DNA of 64,000 nucleotides from Blastocatellia bacterium (GTDB lineage: Bacteria; Acidobacteriota; Blastocatellia; UBA7656; JADIYM01), in NCBI GenBank assembly GCA_016705245.1, contig JADIYM010000009.1, positions 124,001-188,000 of the forward strand. Reading direction: 5' to 3'. The notes beneath the pieces were generated by a model. It made no database searches. It worked only from the letters and a program-made list of their open reading frames with translations, and was not told the DNA's origin. The position numbers and the translations under genes are program-made. This document shows, piece by piece, positions 17,184 through 26,582 of the stretch (its first letter is position 1; each line of letters starts with the position of its first letter).

Positions 17184-19406
17184 ATGACGCACGAAACCCA
17201 GCTCGAGAGCATCCGGACCCTGCTGACCGCAGCGAAACTGCGCGGTGAGACGTCCCTCGCCGAAACCGAAGCGATGCGTGTCTTCGAGGCGATTGGCGTC
17301 GAGACGCCACGGCGATTCTTCGTGGCGGATGCCGCCGGCGCTCGCGCCGCAGACCTCGCGGGGCTTCCGGGAGACCGCGTCGTCGTCAAGGCCGTCGCGC
17401 CGGGCCTCCTTCACAAGACTGAAGTCGGCGGCGTCGCCTTCGTTTCAAACGACATCGAGAGCATCGCGGCGGCAATCGACGCGATGGCCGCACGCATACC
17501 CGAGGCCTCCGGCTTCTCAGTGTCCGAGATGGTCGAACACGAGACGGGATTCGGCGGCGAGCTGCTCTTCGGGCTCCGCTGGACGGACGATTTCGGCCCC
17601 GTGGCGACTGTCGGCGCAGGCGGGGTGTACGCGGAAGCGCTTGCCGCGTCCCTCGCTGACGGACAGGCCACGGCAATGGTGACGGCAGACATGTCCGACG
17701 ACGAAACGTGGCGGGCGCTGCGACGTTCGGCCGCGGTCCGCCTTCTCGTCGAGCCCCACCGCGGACGGCCGCCACGCATCGACCCCAGGCTCCTCCTCGA
17801 CCTGCTGCGCCGTCTGCTCTCGCTCGGCGACCTGATGCCCGAATCGATCTCGGAGTGTGAGGTCAATCCCCTCGTCGCGAGCCACGGCCGGCTCGTGGCG
17901 CTCGATGCGCTCGTCAAGACCGGGACGGCGGCCCGGCCGGCCGCGCCGCCGAGGCCGATCCGAAAGATCCGAAGCCTTCTCGAGCCGCGCTGGGTGGCCG
18001 TCGTCGGCGTCTCGCAGAAGCTCAATCCCGGGCACGTCATCGTCAACAACATGCTGCGGGCCGGGTTCGATCGCAACCGGCTGTACGTCGTGAAACCCGG
18101 GGCCGACACGCTCGAAGGCTGCCGGTGTGTCGCGAGCATCTCGGACCTGCCCGAGCCCGTCGACACTCTCGTCTTGAGCGTCGACGCCGCGCACACTCCA
18201 GAGGTGCTGCGAGAGGCGATCGACACGCGTGCGGCCGAGGGACTCGTCGTCATTCCTGGCGGGCTCGACGAAAAACGCGGCGGCGAAGGCGCCGCCGTCG
18301 AGATGCGCGCCATGCTCGACGAAGCCCGCCTGCAGGACTGGGAGGGGCCCGTCGTCAACGGTGGAAACTGCCTCGGTATCCGTTCCGCGCCGGGCCACGT
18401 CGACACGTTGTTCATACCCGAGGCGAAGCTGCCCGTTCCGACCACGCCGGTCTCACCCGTGGCGTTCATCGCGCAGAGCGGCGCGTTCGCCATCGCGAAG
18501 ATGAGCAAGCTCGAGCGCCTGAACCCGAAATACGCGATCACGGTCGGCAACCAGCTCGACCTGACGATTGGCGACTATCTGACATATCTGAAGGACGATG
18601 ACGTGCGCGTCTTCGCGGTGTACGTGGAGGGTTTCAAGCCGCTGGACGGCCGCAAGCTAATCGAGGCCGCGAGAGAGATCGCGCGGAGCGGACGCGTGGT
18701 CATCCTCTACCGCGCGGGCCGGACCCGGGCCGGCGCCGCCGCCACGTCGAGCCATACGGCGTCGATTGCCGGTGACTACGCCGTAACGCGCGAGCTCGCG
18801 ACGGCGGCGGGAGTCGTCGTGGCCGAGACGCTAGGGGACTTCGACGACCTCGTCAGTCTCTTCACGCTGCTCGACGGAACTCGCGTCGGTGGCTCGAGGC
18901 TCGGCGCGATGTCGAACGCCGGATTCGAGTGCGTGGCGATGGCGGATGCGATCGGGGCAATGTCGCTCCCGAAATTCGGCGAGGTGTCGACGGAGCGGAT
19001 CCGGACGGTCTTCGAGCGGTGCCGGATCGCCTCGGTCGTCGACATGCACAATCCGCTCGACCTGACTCCGATGGTGGACGATGCCGGCTATGAGGAGATT
19101 GCGCGCGCGATCCTCGACGACGAAACGCTGGATGGCGGCCTGGTGGGCTGCGTTCCGCTCTCGGGGTCGCTCGAGACGTTCCCGCAGGCGGACGGCGGAT
19201 TCGCCGAAGGATCAGTCGTCGCGCGGCTGGCGCGTTTGCGGACTGAAAGCGGCAAGCCGTGGGTGGCCGTGGTCGACAGCGGCAGCCTCTTTGACCCGAT
19301 GGCGCGGGCGCTCGAGGCGGGCGGGGTGCCGACGTTCCGCTCGGCCGACCGCGCGCTCCGGCTCTTCGGCGCGTTCATCCGCCGGCGGCTGGACGGTTGT
19401 GGCTGA
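17184..19406 (+). CDS. ADP-forming (NDP-forming) acyl-CoA synthetase, beta-alpha fused
   Basis: This enzyme interconverts acyl-CoA, ADP and phosphate with free acid, CoA and ATP. An N-terminal ATP-grasp (beta-subunit) region occupies about 1-240 (VVVKAVAPGLLHKTEVGGV, GELLFGLRWTDDFGP, ECEVNPLV). The CoA-binding and ligase-CoA alpha-subunit part follows from about residue 255 (WVAVVGVSQKLNPGHVIVNN, VNGGNCLG, FIAQSGAFAIAKMSKLE). The phosphohistidine is expected at H524 in SSHTASIAGD. The domain order is beta then alpha, the reverse of the common fused bacterial type. Start ATG 17184 (MTHETQLES) is preferred over an upstream ATG at 17130 that reads into repeat-flank sequence. It probably acts in acyl or organic-acid metabolism; the substrate is unknown. 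Confidence 0.9.
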   Translation: MTHETQLESIRTLLTAAKLRGETSLAETEAMRVFEAIGVETPRRFFVADAAGARAADLAGLPGDRVVVKAVAPGLLHKTEVGGVAFVSNDIESIAAAIDAMAARIPEASGFSVSEMVEHETGFGGELLFGLRWTDDFGPVATVGAGGVYAEALAASLADGQATAMVTADMSDDETWRALRRSAAVRLLVEPHRGRPPRIDPRLLLDLLRRLLSLGDLMPESISECEVNPLVASHGRLVALDALVKTGTAARPAAPPRPIRKIRSLLEPRWVAVVGVSQKLNPGHVIVNNMLRAGFDRNRLYVVKPGADTLEGCRCVASISDLPEPVDTLVLSVDAAHTPEVLREAIDTRAAEGLVVIPGGLDEKRGGEGAAVEMRAMLDEARLQDWEGPVVNGGNCLGIRSAPGHVDTLFIPEAKLPVPTTPVSPVAFIAQSGAFAIAKMSKLERLNPKYAITVGNQLDLTIGDYLTYLKDDDVRVFAVYVEGFKPLDGRKLIEAAREIARSGRVVILYRAGRTRAGAAATSSHTASIAGDYAVTRELATAAGVVVAETLGDFDDLVSLFTLLDGTRVGGSRLGAMSNAGFECVAMADAIGAMSLPKFGEVSTERIRTVFERCRIASVVDMHNPLDLTPMVDDAGYEEIARAILDDETLDGGLVGCVPLSGSLETFPQADGGFAEGSVVARLARLRTESGKPWVAVVDSGSLFDPMARALEAGGVPTFRSADRALRLFGAFIRRRLDGCG

Positions 19407-19430
19407 GGATCTGACCCGTGCGCTACCGCG

Positions 19431-19678
19431 CACGGTACTGATGCGTTGAGCGCGCGTCCTCGAGACACGTTCATGGCAAACCCACGATCGTCGCTGTAAG
19501 CGTCGTGGCAACGCGCGCCGATTGGCCCAGAACCCGGAGCGCAGCGACGGGCCGACTGTACAACCCGAGACGCGTGGAGATCACAGTCGGCCCCTCGCTA
19601 CGCTCGGGGTTCTGGGTCTCACGGTACTGATGCGTTGAGCGCGCGTCCTCGAGACACGTTCATGACAAACCCATGATG
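19431..19678. repeat. Family C palindrome (C3) bracketed by 58-bp direct repeats
   Basis: Direct repeats 19431-19488 and 19620-19677 (starting CACGGTACTGATGCGTTG) differ at only a few positions. Between them lies an inverted repeat, 19524-19617 (CCCAGAACCCGGAGCG... and its complement). This accounts for most of the 316-base gap 19407-19722. Confidence 0.9.
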
Positions 19679-19722
19679 GTCTCTGTATAACCCTGCTTGA
19701 TACTCGCCATAGGAGACCAACC

Positions 19723-21831
19723 ATGAGGCTATCGTCGCGGTCGCTCGCCATCGTTCTCTGCTTCGTCGTTGCAGCCGCACAATCCGTCGCGGCGCAGGCA
19801 CCAACAATAGCCGGCCACTGGGAGGGCGGCATCGACGTTCCCGGCACGCGCCTCGCCATCGACGTCGACTTTTCGAAGAAGGACGACGGCTCGTGGACCG
19901 GTGACATCTCGATCCCGCAGCAGGCCGCCAAGGACCTGCCCCTCGTCAACGTGACGGTCGCGGCCGACCAGGTTTCGTTCGAGATTGCAGGAATTCCAGG
20001 TGCTCCGACCTTCAAGGGCACTATCTCGGCCGACGGCGCGAAGATCACCGGACAGTTCGTGCAGGGCGGCCAGAGTATGCCCTTCGACCTGGCGCGTGGC
20101 GCCGCAAACGCCGCGGCCGCGAAGGACGCGATGGCCGCGCTCGACCCGTGGATCGAGAAGGCGATCGTTGACTGGAAGGTCCCCGGGCTTGCGATTGCCG
20201 TGGTCAAGGGCGGACAGGTCGTACATGCAAGGGGCTACGGCCAGCGAGACGTCGACGGGAAGCTGCCGGTCACGACGAAGACGCTTTTTGCCATCGGGTC
20301 GAGCTCGAAGGCGTTCACGACCTTCGTACTCGGAACGCTCGTCGACGAGGGGAAGCTGGACTGGGACGAGCCCGTCACCCGGTTCCTGCCGGGCTTCCGG
20401 ATGTACGACCAGGCGACGACGAACATGATGACGCCGCGAGACCTGGTCACGCACCGCTCGGGTCTGCCACGCCACGACCTGCTCTGGTACAACAACCTCG
20501 GCATCTCGCGGAAGGAGATCGTCGAGCGACTTCCCTACCTCGAGCCGAACGAACCGTTGCGCGCCAAGTGGCAATACAACAACCTGATGTTCGTCACGGC
20601 CGGCCATCTGGCCGAGCACATCACGGGAAAGAGCTGGGAGGACAACGTCCGGCAGCGCATCCTGGATCCGCTCGGGATGGCGCGCACGAACTTCTCCGTC
20701 GCGGACTCGCAGAAGGCGGATGACTTCGCGAAACCCTACGACGAGCGCGACGACGTCCTGAAGGAGATCCCCTTCCGCGTCATCACGACGGTCGGTCCGG
20801 CCGGCTCTATCAACTCGTGCGTCGACGACATGGCGAAGTGGGTGACGCTTCACCTCGCGCGCGGGAAGGCTGGCGATCGTCAGATCATCGGGCCGTCGAC
20901 GATCGACGACCTGCACAATCCGCAGATGGTGATGGGAGGCTCGTCGGAGCGTCCGGACATCTCGCCGTCGAGCTACGGCATGGGGTGGATGGTCTACACC
21001 TACAGGGGCCATGCGATGGTCGAACACGGCGGCAACATCGACGGTTTCAGCGCCCTCGTGATGCTGCTGCCGAAGGACGACCTCGGCCTCGTCATTCTCA
21101 CGAACCGGAACGGCACGCCGCTTCCTGCGCTGCTCGCCCGCCACGCGGTCGACCGGCTGCTGAAGCTCGAGCCGGTGGACTGGAACGCCGACGCGCTTGC
21201 AAAGCAGACGCTCGGTAAAGAGGCCCAGAAGGAGGCCAAGACCAAAAAGAACACGGTTCGCAAGGTTGGCACGAAGCCCGCGCACGCGATGGCGGAGTAC
21301 GCCGGCGACTACGAGCACGCGGGTTACGGGACGCTGCGGGTCACGCTCGCCGGCGACCGGCTCCAGGCGACCTTCAACGGCATTCCGGTTCCGCTCGAGC
21401 ATTGGCATTTCGAGACGTTCAATGGGCTGAAGGATCCGAAGGACCCGACTTTCGAGGACATGAAGTTCCTCTTCCAGACTGACGTCAAGGGCAACGTCGC
21501 TTCGGTCGCCGTCGCGTTCGAGCCGAGCGTGAAGGACATCGTCTTCGCGAAGAAGGCGGACCCGAGGCTTTCGGATCCCGTGTACCTCGCGAGGTTCGCG
21601 GGCACGTATGAGCTCGCAGGGCAGCTGATCACGATCGCGGTGAAGGGCAACGGGCTCGTGGCGACGCTACCCGGCTCGCCAGAGTTCCACCTGGTGCCGG
21701 GGCTCGGCGACGAGTTCACGCTCAAGGAGGCATCGGTTGTGAGCTTTGCCTTCGTGACGGACGAGAAGGGCGTGGTGAATGCGATGAGCGTCCGCCAACC
21801 CGATGGGGTGTACACGGCGAAGAAGCGGTAG
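19723..21831 (+). CDS. Exported serine hydrolase of the beta-lactamase/class C esterase family
   Basis: A 702-residue exported penicillin-binding-protein-like hydrolase. The signal peptide (residues 1-25) ends AAQSVAAQA. An N-terminal beta domain (about 28-125) precedes the serine-hydrolase core. Catalytic motifs are SSSK (S193 and K196, the SxxK motif) and YNN (Y285, the YxN motif). The third box is probably EHGGNIDGF, as HxG. About 200 C-terminal residues carry DUF3471-like beta-barrel modules (EYAGDYEHAGYGTLRV and RFAGTYELAGQ). It is probably periplasmic, acting on peptides or esters. It lies downstream of a repeat block, and the next genes are convergent. Confidence 0.9.
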   Translation: MRLSSRSLAIVLCFVVAAAQSVAAQAPTIAGHWEGGIDVPGTRLAIDVDFSKKDDGSWTGDISIPQQAAKDLPLVNVTVAADQVSFEIAGIPGAPTFKGTISADGAKITGQFVQGGQSMPFDLARGAANAAAAKDAMAALDPWIEKAIVDWKVPGLAIAVVKGGQVVHARGYGQRDVDGKLPVTTKTLFAIGSSSKAFTTFVLGTLVDEGKLDWDEPVTRFLPGFRMYDQATTNMMTPRDLVTHRSGLPRHDLLWYNNLGISRKEIVERLPYLEPNEPLRAKWQYNNLMFVTAGHLAEHITGKSWEDNVRQRILDPLGMARTNFSVADSQKADDFAKPYDERDDVLKEIPFRVITTVGPAGSINSCVDDMAKWVTLHLARGKAGDRQIIGPSTIDDLHNPQMVMGGSSERPDISPSSYGMGWMVYTYRGHAMVEHGGNIDGFSALVMLLPKDDLGLVILTNRNGTPLPALLARHAVDRLLKLEPVDWNADALAKQTLGKEAQKEAKTKKNTVRKVGTKPAHAMAEYAGDYEHAGYGTLRVTLAGDRLQATFNGIPVPLEHWHFETFNGLKDPKDPTFEDMKFLFQTDVKGNVASVAVAFEPSVKDIVFAKKADPRLSDPVYLARFAGTYELAGQLITIAVKGNGLVATLPGSPEFHLVPGLGDEFTLKEASVVSFAFVTDEKGVVNAMSVRQPDGVYTAKKR

Positions 21832-21882
21832 TGCTGACGGCCTCGAGGGCGGGCTGAGCCGTCCGGCCTGAGGCTGGGAGCC

Positions 21883-22013
21883 GCGCGGATCGAGCGGATT
21901 ACTCGGATCCGATCTCTACTTTGCGTCTCTGCGAGTCCCCTGCGTCTCTGCGAGAAACCTGACTCGAGGCCTGGTTTCCCGCAGAGACGCAAAGGACTCG
22001 CAGAGACGCAGAG
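21883..22013. repeat. Composite of half family D and family A copy A3
   Basis: A half family D motif (21883-21909) abuts an A palindrome (21919-22013) in the gap between convergent genes. The A element ends 8 bases after the msrA stop codon. The same composite occurs inverted at 26432-26575. Confidence 0.88.
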
Positions 22014-22020
22014 GATCGGA

Positions 22021-22530
22021 TCAGTCCTTCTTGGCGCGGACCGGCAGTCTCCAGTTGGGCCGTACGAAGTGGCAGGTGTAGCCAGCGGGATATCGCTCGA
22101 GATAGTCCTGGTGCTCGGGCTCGGCCTCCCAGAAGTCACCGACCGGGACGACTTCCGTCACCACCTTCCCCGGCCACAGCCCCGACGCATCGACGTCGGC
22201 GATTGTGTCCAGGGCAACTCGCTTCTGCTCGTCACTCGTGTAGAAGATTGCCGATCGGTAGCTCGTGCCGACGTCGTTGCCCTGGCGGTTGCGCGTGGTC
22301 GGGTCGTGGATCTGGAAGAAGAACTCGAGGATCTGGCGAAAGCTGATCCGGTCGGGATCGAAGAAGATCTCTACCGCCTCGGCGTGGGAACCGTGATTGC
22401 GGTACGTCGCGTTGGGCACGTCGCCGCCGGAGTAGCCCACCCGTGTCTTCAGGACGCCGTCGTACCGTCGAAAGAGATCCTGCACGCCCCAGAAGCAGCC
22501 ACCGGCAAGCACTGCACGTTCTTCGCTCAT
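22021..22530 (-). CDS. msrA: Peptide-methionine (S)-S-oxide reductase MsrA
   Basis: Reduces methionine-S-sulfoxide in proteins. The active site GGCFWG has its catalytic cysteine at C12. VGYSGGDVPNATYRNHGSHAEAVEI and the later GNDVGTSYRSAIFY and PAEPEHQDYLERYP-type motifs are complete. Length 169 residues, no signal peptide, so cytoplasmic. ATG 22530 overlaps the stop of msrB by 4 bases (ATGA), so the two are translationally coupled in one operon, msrB first. An upstream ATG at 22623 would read through the msrB end and is rejected. Confidence 0.96.
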   Translation of the reverse strand: MSEERAVLAGGCFWGVQDLFRRYDGVLKTRVGYSGGDVPNATYRNHGSHAEAVEIFFDPDRISFRQILEFFFQIHDPTTRNRQGNDVGTSYRSAIFYTSDEQKRVALDTIADVDASGLWPGKVVTEVVPVGDFWEAEPEHQDYLERYPAGYTCHFVRPNWRLPVRAKKD

Positions 22531-22976
22531 CGAATTTCCTCCACCTGGTTCAGGTACGCTCCGTAGCCTTCGGCTTCCATGTCGTCCCGATGGATGAAGC
22601 GCAGGGACGCGGAGTTGATGCAATATCGCAAGCCGCCGCGATCCCGAGGGCCGTCGGGAAACACGTGCCCGAGATGGCTGTCGCCGTGCGTCGAGCGCAC
22701 CTCGGTGCGAAGCATGCCGTGCGAGCTGTCATTGAGCTCGTTGACGTACTCCGGATCGATCGGCTTCGTGAAGCTCGGCCATCCGCAACCCGATTCGAAC
22801 TTGTCGGAGGACGCGAACAGCGGCTCACCCGACACGATGTCGACGTAGATGCCCGGTTCCTTGTTGTCCAGATACTCGCCTGTCCCTGGAGCCTCAGTGC
22901 CGCTTTTCTGCGTCACGCGATACTGCTCCGGGGAGAGCCTCGCGATGGCGTCGGGATCCCTGCTGAATTTGCTCAT
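22527..22976 (-). CDS. msrB: Peptide-methionine (R)-S-oxide reductase MsrB
   Basis: Reduces methionine-R-sulfoxide and so complements MsrA. The 149 residues contain the catalytic RYCINS (C119), a probable resolving cysteine C64 in SGCGWPSF, and HLGHVFPDGP. The two CxxC zinc-binding pairs of many MsrB proteins are absent, so this is the zinc-free type. ATG 22976 follows GAGGAACGAGAA. It is the first gene of an msrB-msrA operon. Confidence 0.96.
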   Translation of the reverse strand: MSKFSRDPDAIARLSPEQYRVTQKSGTEAPGTGEYLDNKEPGIYVDIVSGEPLFASSDKFESGCGWPSFTKPIDPEYVNELNDSSHGMLRTEVRSTHGDSHLGHVFPDGPRDRGGLRYCINSASLRFIHRDDMEAEGYGAYLNQVEEIR

Positions 22977-23070
22977 TTCTCGTTCCTCGCTTCGGACACA
23001 TGGAAAATGCGCGTCGCACGGCGAATTGTTCCATCGAGTGGTCGGGATCGCCAGCCGCGAAAGCTTGGAA

Positions 23071-23159
23071 GAAGGCTTCGCGTGCGGAGAGCACAGAGCC
23101 ACAGGGTTTCACTGAGCCGACTTTGACTCTGTGTTCTTTGTGGCTTTGTGCTCTCCGTA
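23071..23159. repeat. Family B inverted repeat, copy B1
   Basis: The left arm GGAGAGCACAGAGCCACAG pairs with a right arm ending TGGCTTTGTGCTCTCC. It overlaps the last 50 bases of the acyltransferase gene. A second, more diverged copy is at 28945-29015, sharing GAAGGCTTCGCGTGCGGA. Confidence 0.85.
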
Positions 23160-24329
23160 CACCTGCGGTTTCTTCTTCGACCCCGAATGCCGCGCGCCAG
23201 TACTCCGGGCCACGCGGCGCCCGTAGGCGATCATCGGCTTCTCGACGAGATAATAGCTGCACGAGGCAATCCCGAGCACACATATCGCATTCACGGGAAA
23301 CGACTGCAGGAACTCGGGGGGCCGAAAGAGACCCACGAAGAAGAGGGTCTGCCAGATGTAGATGCTGTAGGAGAGTCGTCCGATCCACCGCACTGGAGCC
23401 AGTTCGAGAAGTCGGGAAACTGCCCGCTCGGGCCGCGTGACCGTGCCGAAGAGGATGAGCGGGACGAGCAGTGCGTTGATCGTGTGCGAGAGCAGGGGAG
23501 GGTAGACGATAATCACGACGTACACGGCGACGAGGCCATACCAGGCGGGTGAATTTACGAGCCTGGTGAGCCAGCGACGGCTCGGAGGATGCTGCGCCAG
23601 AAGTGCAAGCGCGCAACCGAGCAGGAGGGTGTCGAGGCAGCGATCCGTTCTCAGGAAGGGAAACGCCGTCGGCCAGATCACCGAAATCAGGTCGAGCCGT
23701 CCGTCGATCGTGCGCCACACGACCACGAGAAGGGCGAGCGCCGGCACGGCCAGGCGCGCGCGGCTCGAGCCGAGGAGAACCAGAAGACCTGGGAAAAAGA
23801 GGTAGAAGTGCTCCTCGACGGAGAGACTCCAGTAGTGGCCGGTGTATTCCGACGTCCCGACACTCGCCGGCAGGTAGTTGCGGAAGAAGAAAAGCGAGGA
23901 AATCCACTCGAGGGCGGGCATCGGCGTGAGAATCCCAACCCCGCCCAGGATCATGACAATGGCAATGTAGAGGAAGGCCGGCGGGAGGATTCGAAACGCG
24001 CGTCGAACATAGAAACTCGCAAGCCGAATGGTGCCGAGACGCCGCTCCTCGTCGAGCAAGCGCGAGCAGATGAGGAACCCGCTGATCGAGAAGAAGACGT
24101 CGACACCCCGAAATCCCTGTCGGGCGAACGGATAGAACGCCGACGATGGTGGCGTTGCGTGATAGAGGATGACACCAAGGATCGCAAGACACCTCCAGCC
24201 GTCGAGGGTCGGCACATACGAGCTCTCCGCAACCCGTTCCCCGCGCAGATCAGTGGATCCCGCCTCGCTCTCGGTAGACGCGAGGCGTCCCGGTCGGGAG
24301 GCTGGATCGTGAAGCGAAGAGTTCGTCAT
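23109..24329 (-). CDS. Acyltransferase family 3 (OafA/YrhL-like) membrane protein
   Basis: An integral-membrane O-acyltransferase that moves acyl groups onto cell-surface glycans or lipids. It has about 10 transmembrane segments in 406 residues. Family motifs are the N-terminal YVPTLDGWRCLAILGVILYH with its conserved histidine, then GVDVFFSISGFLI, FYVRRAFRILPP and GHYWSLSVEEHFYLF. ATG 24329 is chosen because further upstream the frame only translates a repeat. The C-terminal tail (about 20 residues, lysine-rich, ending ESKSAQ) is encoded by family B repeat DNA and is not conserved in character with the rest, so the native stop was probably replaced. Confidence 0.9.
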   Translation of the reverse strand: MTNSSLHDPASRPGRLASTESEAGSTDLRGERVAESSYVPTLDGWRCLAILGVILYHATPPSSAFYPFARQGFRGVDVFFSISGFLICSRLLDEERRLGTIRLASFYVRRAFRILPPAFLYIAIVMILGGVGILTPMPALEWISSLFFFRNYLPASVGTSEYTGHYWSLSVEEHFYLFFPGLLVLLGSSRARLAVPALALLVVVWRTIDGRLDLISVIWPTAFPFLRTDRCLDTLLLGCALALLAQHPPSRRWLTRLVNSPAWYGLVAVYVVIIVYPPLLSHTINALLVPLILFGTVTRPERAVSRLLELAPVRWIGRLSYSIYIWQTLFFVGLFRPPEFLQSFPVNAICVLGIASCSYYLVEKPMIAYGRRVARSTGARHSGSKKKPQVYGEHKATKNTESKSAQ

Positions 24330-24703
24330 GCGTTCGATCCGGGCTCGGGTGATCTTCGCCGGTGCTTCCTGTGATTTGCCGGGTTTGTGATTGGAGCACG
24401 AAACTCTGTCAAACCGACACACGGGGCGGGGCTCGCCGCGCTGCGAGTCGACCTTTCGCGCGCGCCGTCGGCCGCAGGACGACCCGGAACCCGGAGCGCA
24501 CCGACGGGCCGGCCCCACGCCACCGCACGTCCCGAATCCCCCTCCGGCATCGCGTCACCGGGCTGATGCCCGCGCAAAATGTGGAATCGGACAGAACACA
24601 TACCATCACCCGGTGTATCCTTGGCGGCGCTGGCGCTCAGCCCCCGACAACCGGTAAATCACGGGCCCGGACCTGCGGCCCACTCCAACGATGGAGGTGC
24701 TCG
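24330..24703. other. Divergent intergenic region with a family C-like fragment
   Basis: Carries a family C-like fragment at 24468-24516 (GTCGGCCGCAGGACGACC, then GACGGGCCGGCC). It should contain the promoters of the acyltransferase and TPR genes. No gene is seen. Confidence 0.55.
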
Positions 24704-26392
24704 ATGGCGAACGTGCGAATCCTGTTTCTGCTATTGGTCGTCGGTCTCATGGTGAGCGTGGCTCCGACGGCCGCAATTCCAACAGTCGCCGCTCAGTCGG
24801 CCACTGCCCCTGCGCCCGCAGCGGACGCGGTGCCGCTCTACGACGGCCTCGGCAACCGAACCCGCAAGGTGACCACCACTTCGCCCGAGGCCCAGCGCTA
24901 CGTCGACCAGGGCCTCGCGTTCCTCTACGCGTTCAACCACGACGAGTCGCTGCGCGCATTCCGTCGCGCGGCCGAGCTCGATCCGCGTTGCGCGATGGCC
25001 CACTGGGGCGTCGCCTACGCGAACGGTCCGCACATCAACAACCCGGTCGTGCCGCCCGAGCGCGCCAAGGCCGCCTGGGAGGCCCTCGGTCGCGCGAAGG
25101 CCGCGGCTTCCGTCGGCACCCCCGTTGAAAAGGCGCTGATCGAGGCGCTGGCGTTCCGCTACGCAGATCCTCAGCCGGAAGACCGCACACCGCTCGAAGC
25201 CGCCTACGCCGACGCGATGCGGAAGCTCTGGGCGGCCTACCCGAAGGACGCCGACGTCGGCGCGCTCACGGCGGAGGCGTATGCCAACCTGCGTCCGTGG
25301 GACCAGTGGCTGCCCGACGGCACGCCGCAGCCCGGAACCCTCGAGCTCGTTGCGACGCTCGAGGCCACGCTCACGGTCGATCCGAGTCATCCGCTCGCGA
25401 ACCACCTCTACATCCACGCGGTGGAGGCTTCACCCCGCCCCGAGCTCGCGGACAAGGCCGCCGATGCGCTGCGCGACCTGCAGCCCGGGCTCGGCCACCT
25501 CGTGCACATGCCGTCGCACATCGACGTGCGCCGCGGGCGCTGGCATGAATCGAACGTCGCGAACGCGAAGGCGATCGTGGCCGACGACACTTATGTGAAG
25601 CGCGCGCCGGAACAGGGCTTCTACCGGCTGTACATGTCGCACAACCGGCACATGCTCACGTACGGGCTGATGATGACGGGGCAGAAGGCGCCCGCACTCA
25701 CGACGATCCGCGAGATGGTAGGCGCGATCCCGCTCGAGTTCTTCCGCGAAAACGCGTTCGCCGACGGGTTCATGGCGATGCCGCTCGAGGTGCTCATGCG
25801 CTTCGGCGACTGGGACGCGATTCTCGCGGAGCCGGCGTTCCCCGACTACGTGCCGATTTCGCGCGCGCTGCAGCACTACGCGCGGGCGGTAGCGTTCGCG
25901 GCGAAGGACAACATGCCGGAAGCCGCGAAGGAGCAGGCGGCGTTTCTGGCGGCGCGGGTGAAGGTGTCGGCGGAGGCCACCTTCGGCAACAACAAGGGCA
26001 CCGACCTTCTCGACGTCGCGGAGCACCTGATGCGCGGCGAGTTGCTCTACCTGAATGGCGAGATCGAGCCGGGGCTCGCGTCGATGAAGGAGGCGGTCGC
26101 GCGCGAGGACAAGCTGCGCTACGACGAGCCGCCGAGCTGGATCCAGCCGACGCGGCATCCGTACGGCGCGGCGCTGCTGCAGGCGGGCAGGTTCGCCGAG
26201 GCCGAAGCGGTCTTCCGCGAGGACCTCAGGCGGCTGCCGGAGAACGGCTGGGGCCTCTTCGGCCTCGAGCGCGCACTGCGGTTGCAGAAGAAGAACGCGG
26301 AAGCCGACGCGGTGAAGAAGCGCTTCGAGGTCGTCTGGCGCAAGGCCGACATCAAGATCAACTCGGCGTGCCTTTGTTTGAAAGGGGTGTAG
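24704..26392 (+). CDS. Exported tetratricopeptide-repeat protein
   Basis: A 562-residue exported TPR protein. ATG 24704 has an excellent ribosome site (GGAGGT) and yields a clear signal peptide (residues 1-30, ending PTVAAQS). TPR-like helices begin at RYVDQGLAFLYAFNHDESLRAF and recur to the C-terminus (GRFAEAEAVFREDLRRLPENGWGLFGLERAL). Conserved HWG, HLYIH and HMPSHI histidine-containing motifs (MAHWGVAYA, NHLYIHAVE, HLVHMPSHID) are notable. They recur in this class of secreted TPR proteins and might bind a metal or heme; that is speculation. The C-terminus has a CLCLKG motif. It probably acts in the periplasm. Confidence 0.85.
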   Translation: MANVRILFLLLVVGLMVSVAPTAAIPTVAAQSATAPAPAADAVPLYDGLGNRTRKVTTTSPEAQRYVDQGLAFLYAFNHDESLRAFRRAAELDPRCAMAHWGVAYANGPHINNPVVPPERAKAAWEALGRAKAAASVGTPVEKALIEALAFRYADPQPEDRTPLEAAYADAMRKLWAAYPKDADVGALTAEAYANLRPWDQWLPDGTPQPGTLELVATLEATLTVDPSHPLANHLYIHAVEASPRPELADKAADALRDLQPGLGHLVHMPSHIDVRRGRWHESNVANAKAIVADDTYVKRAPEQGFYRLYMSHNRHMLTYGLMMTGQKAPALTTIREMVGAIPLEFFRENAFADGFMAMPLEVLMRFGDWDAILAEPAFPDYVPISRALQHYARAVAFAAKDNMPEAAKEQAAFLAARVKVSAEATFGNNKGTDLLDVAEHLMRGELLYLNGEIEPGLASMKEAVAREDKLRYDEPPSWIQPTRHPYGAALLQAGRFAEAEAVFREDLRRLPENGWGLFGLERALRLQKKNAEADAVKKRFEVVWRKADIKINSACLCLKGV

Positions 26393-26431
26393 GGGAGGAA
26401 GAGCCTCGCGGATTTGACCGGAATTTGCTAT

Positions 26432-26575
26432 TCCCTTTGCGACTCTGCGAGTCCTTTGCGTCTCTGCGGGAAACCCGGCCTCGAGTCAGGTTTCTCGCAG
26501 AGACGCAGAGGACTCGCAGGGTCGCAAAGGAGAGATCAGATCCGAGTAGTCCGCTCGATCCGCGTTGCTCTTCTC
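26432..26575. repeat. Composite of family A copy A4 and half family D
   Basis: An A palindrome (26432-26532) followed by a half D motif (26537-26575, containing CCGCTCGATCCGCG). Inverse orientation of the composite at 21883-22013. It lies between two convergent genes. Confidence 0.88.
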
Positions 26576-26582
26576 GGCTGCG

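Noticed and set aside
19729..21408. 559-codon minus-strand frame opposite the beta-lactamase-family gene
   Set aside because: Antisense shadow; the plus strand carries signal peptide and SxxK/YxN motifs.
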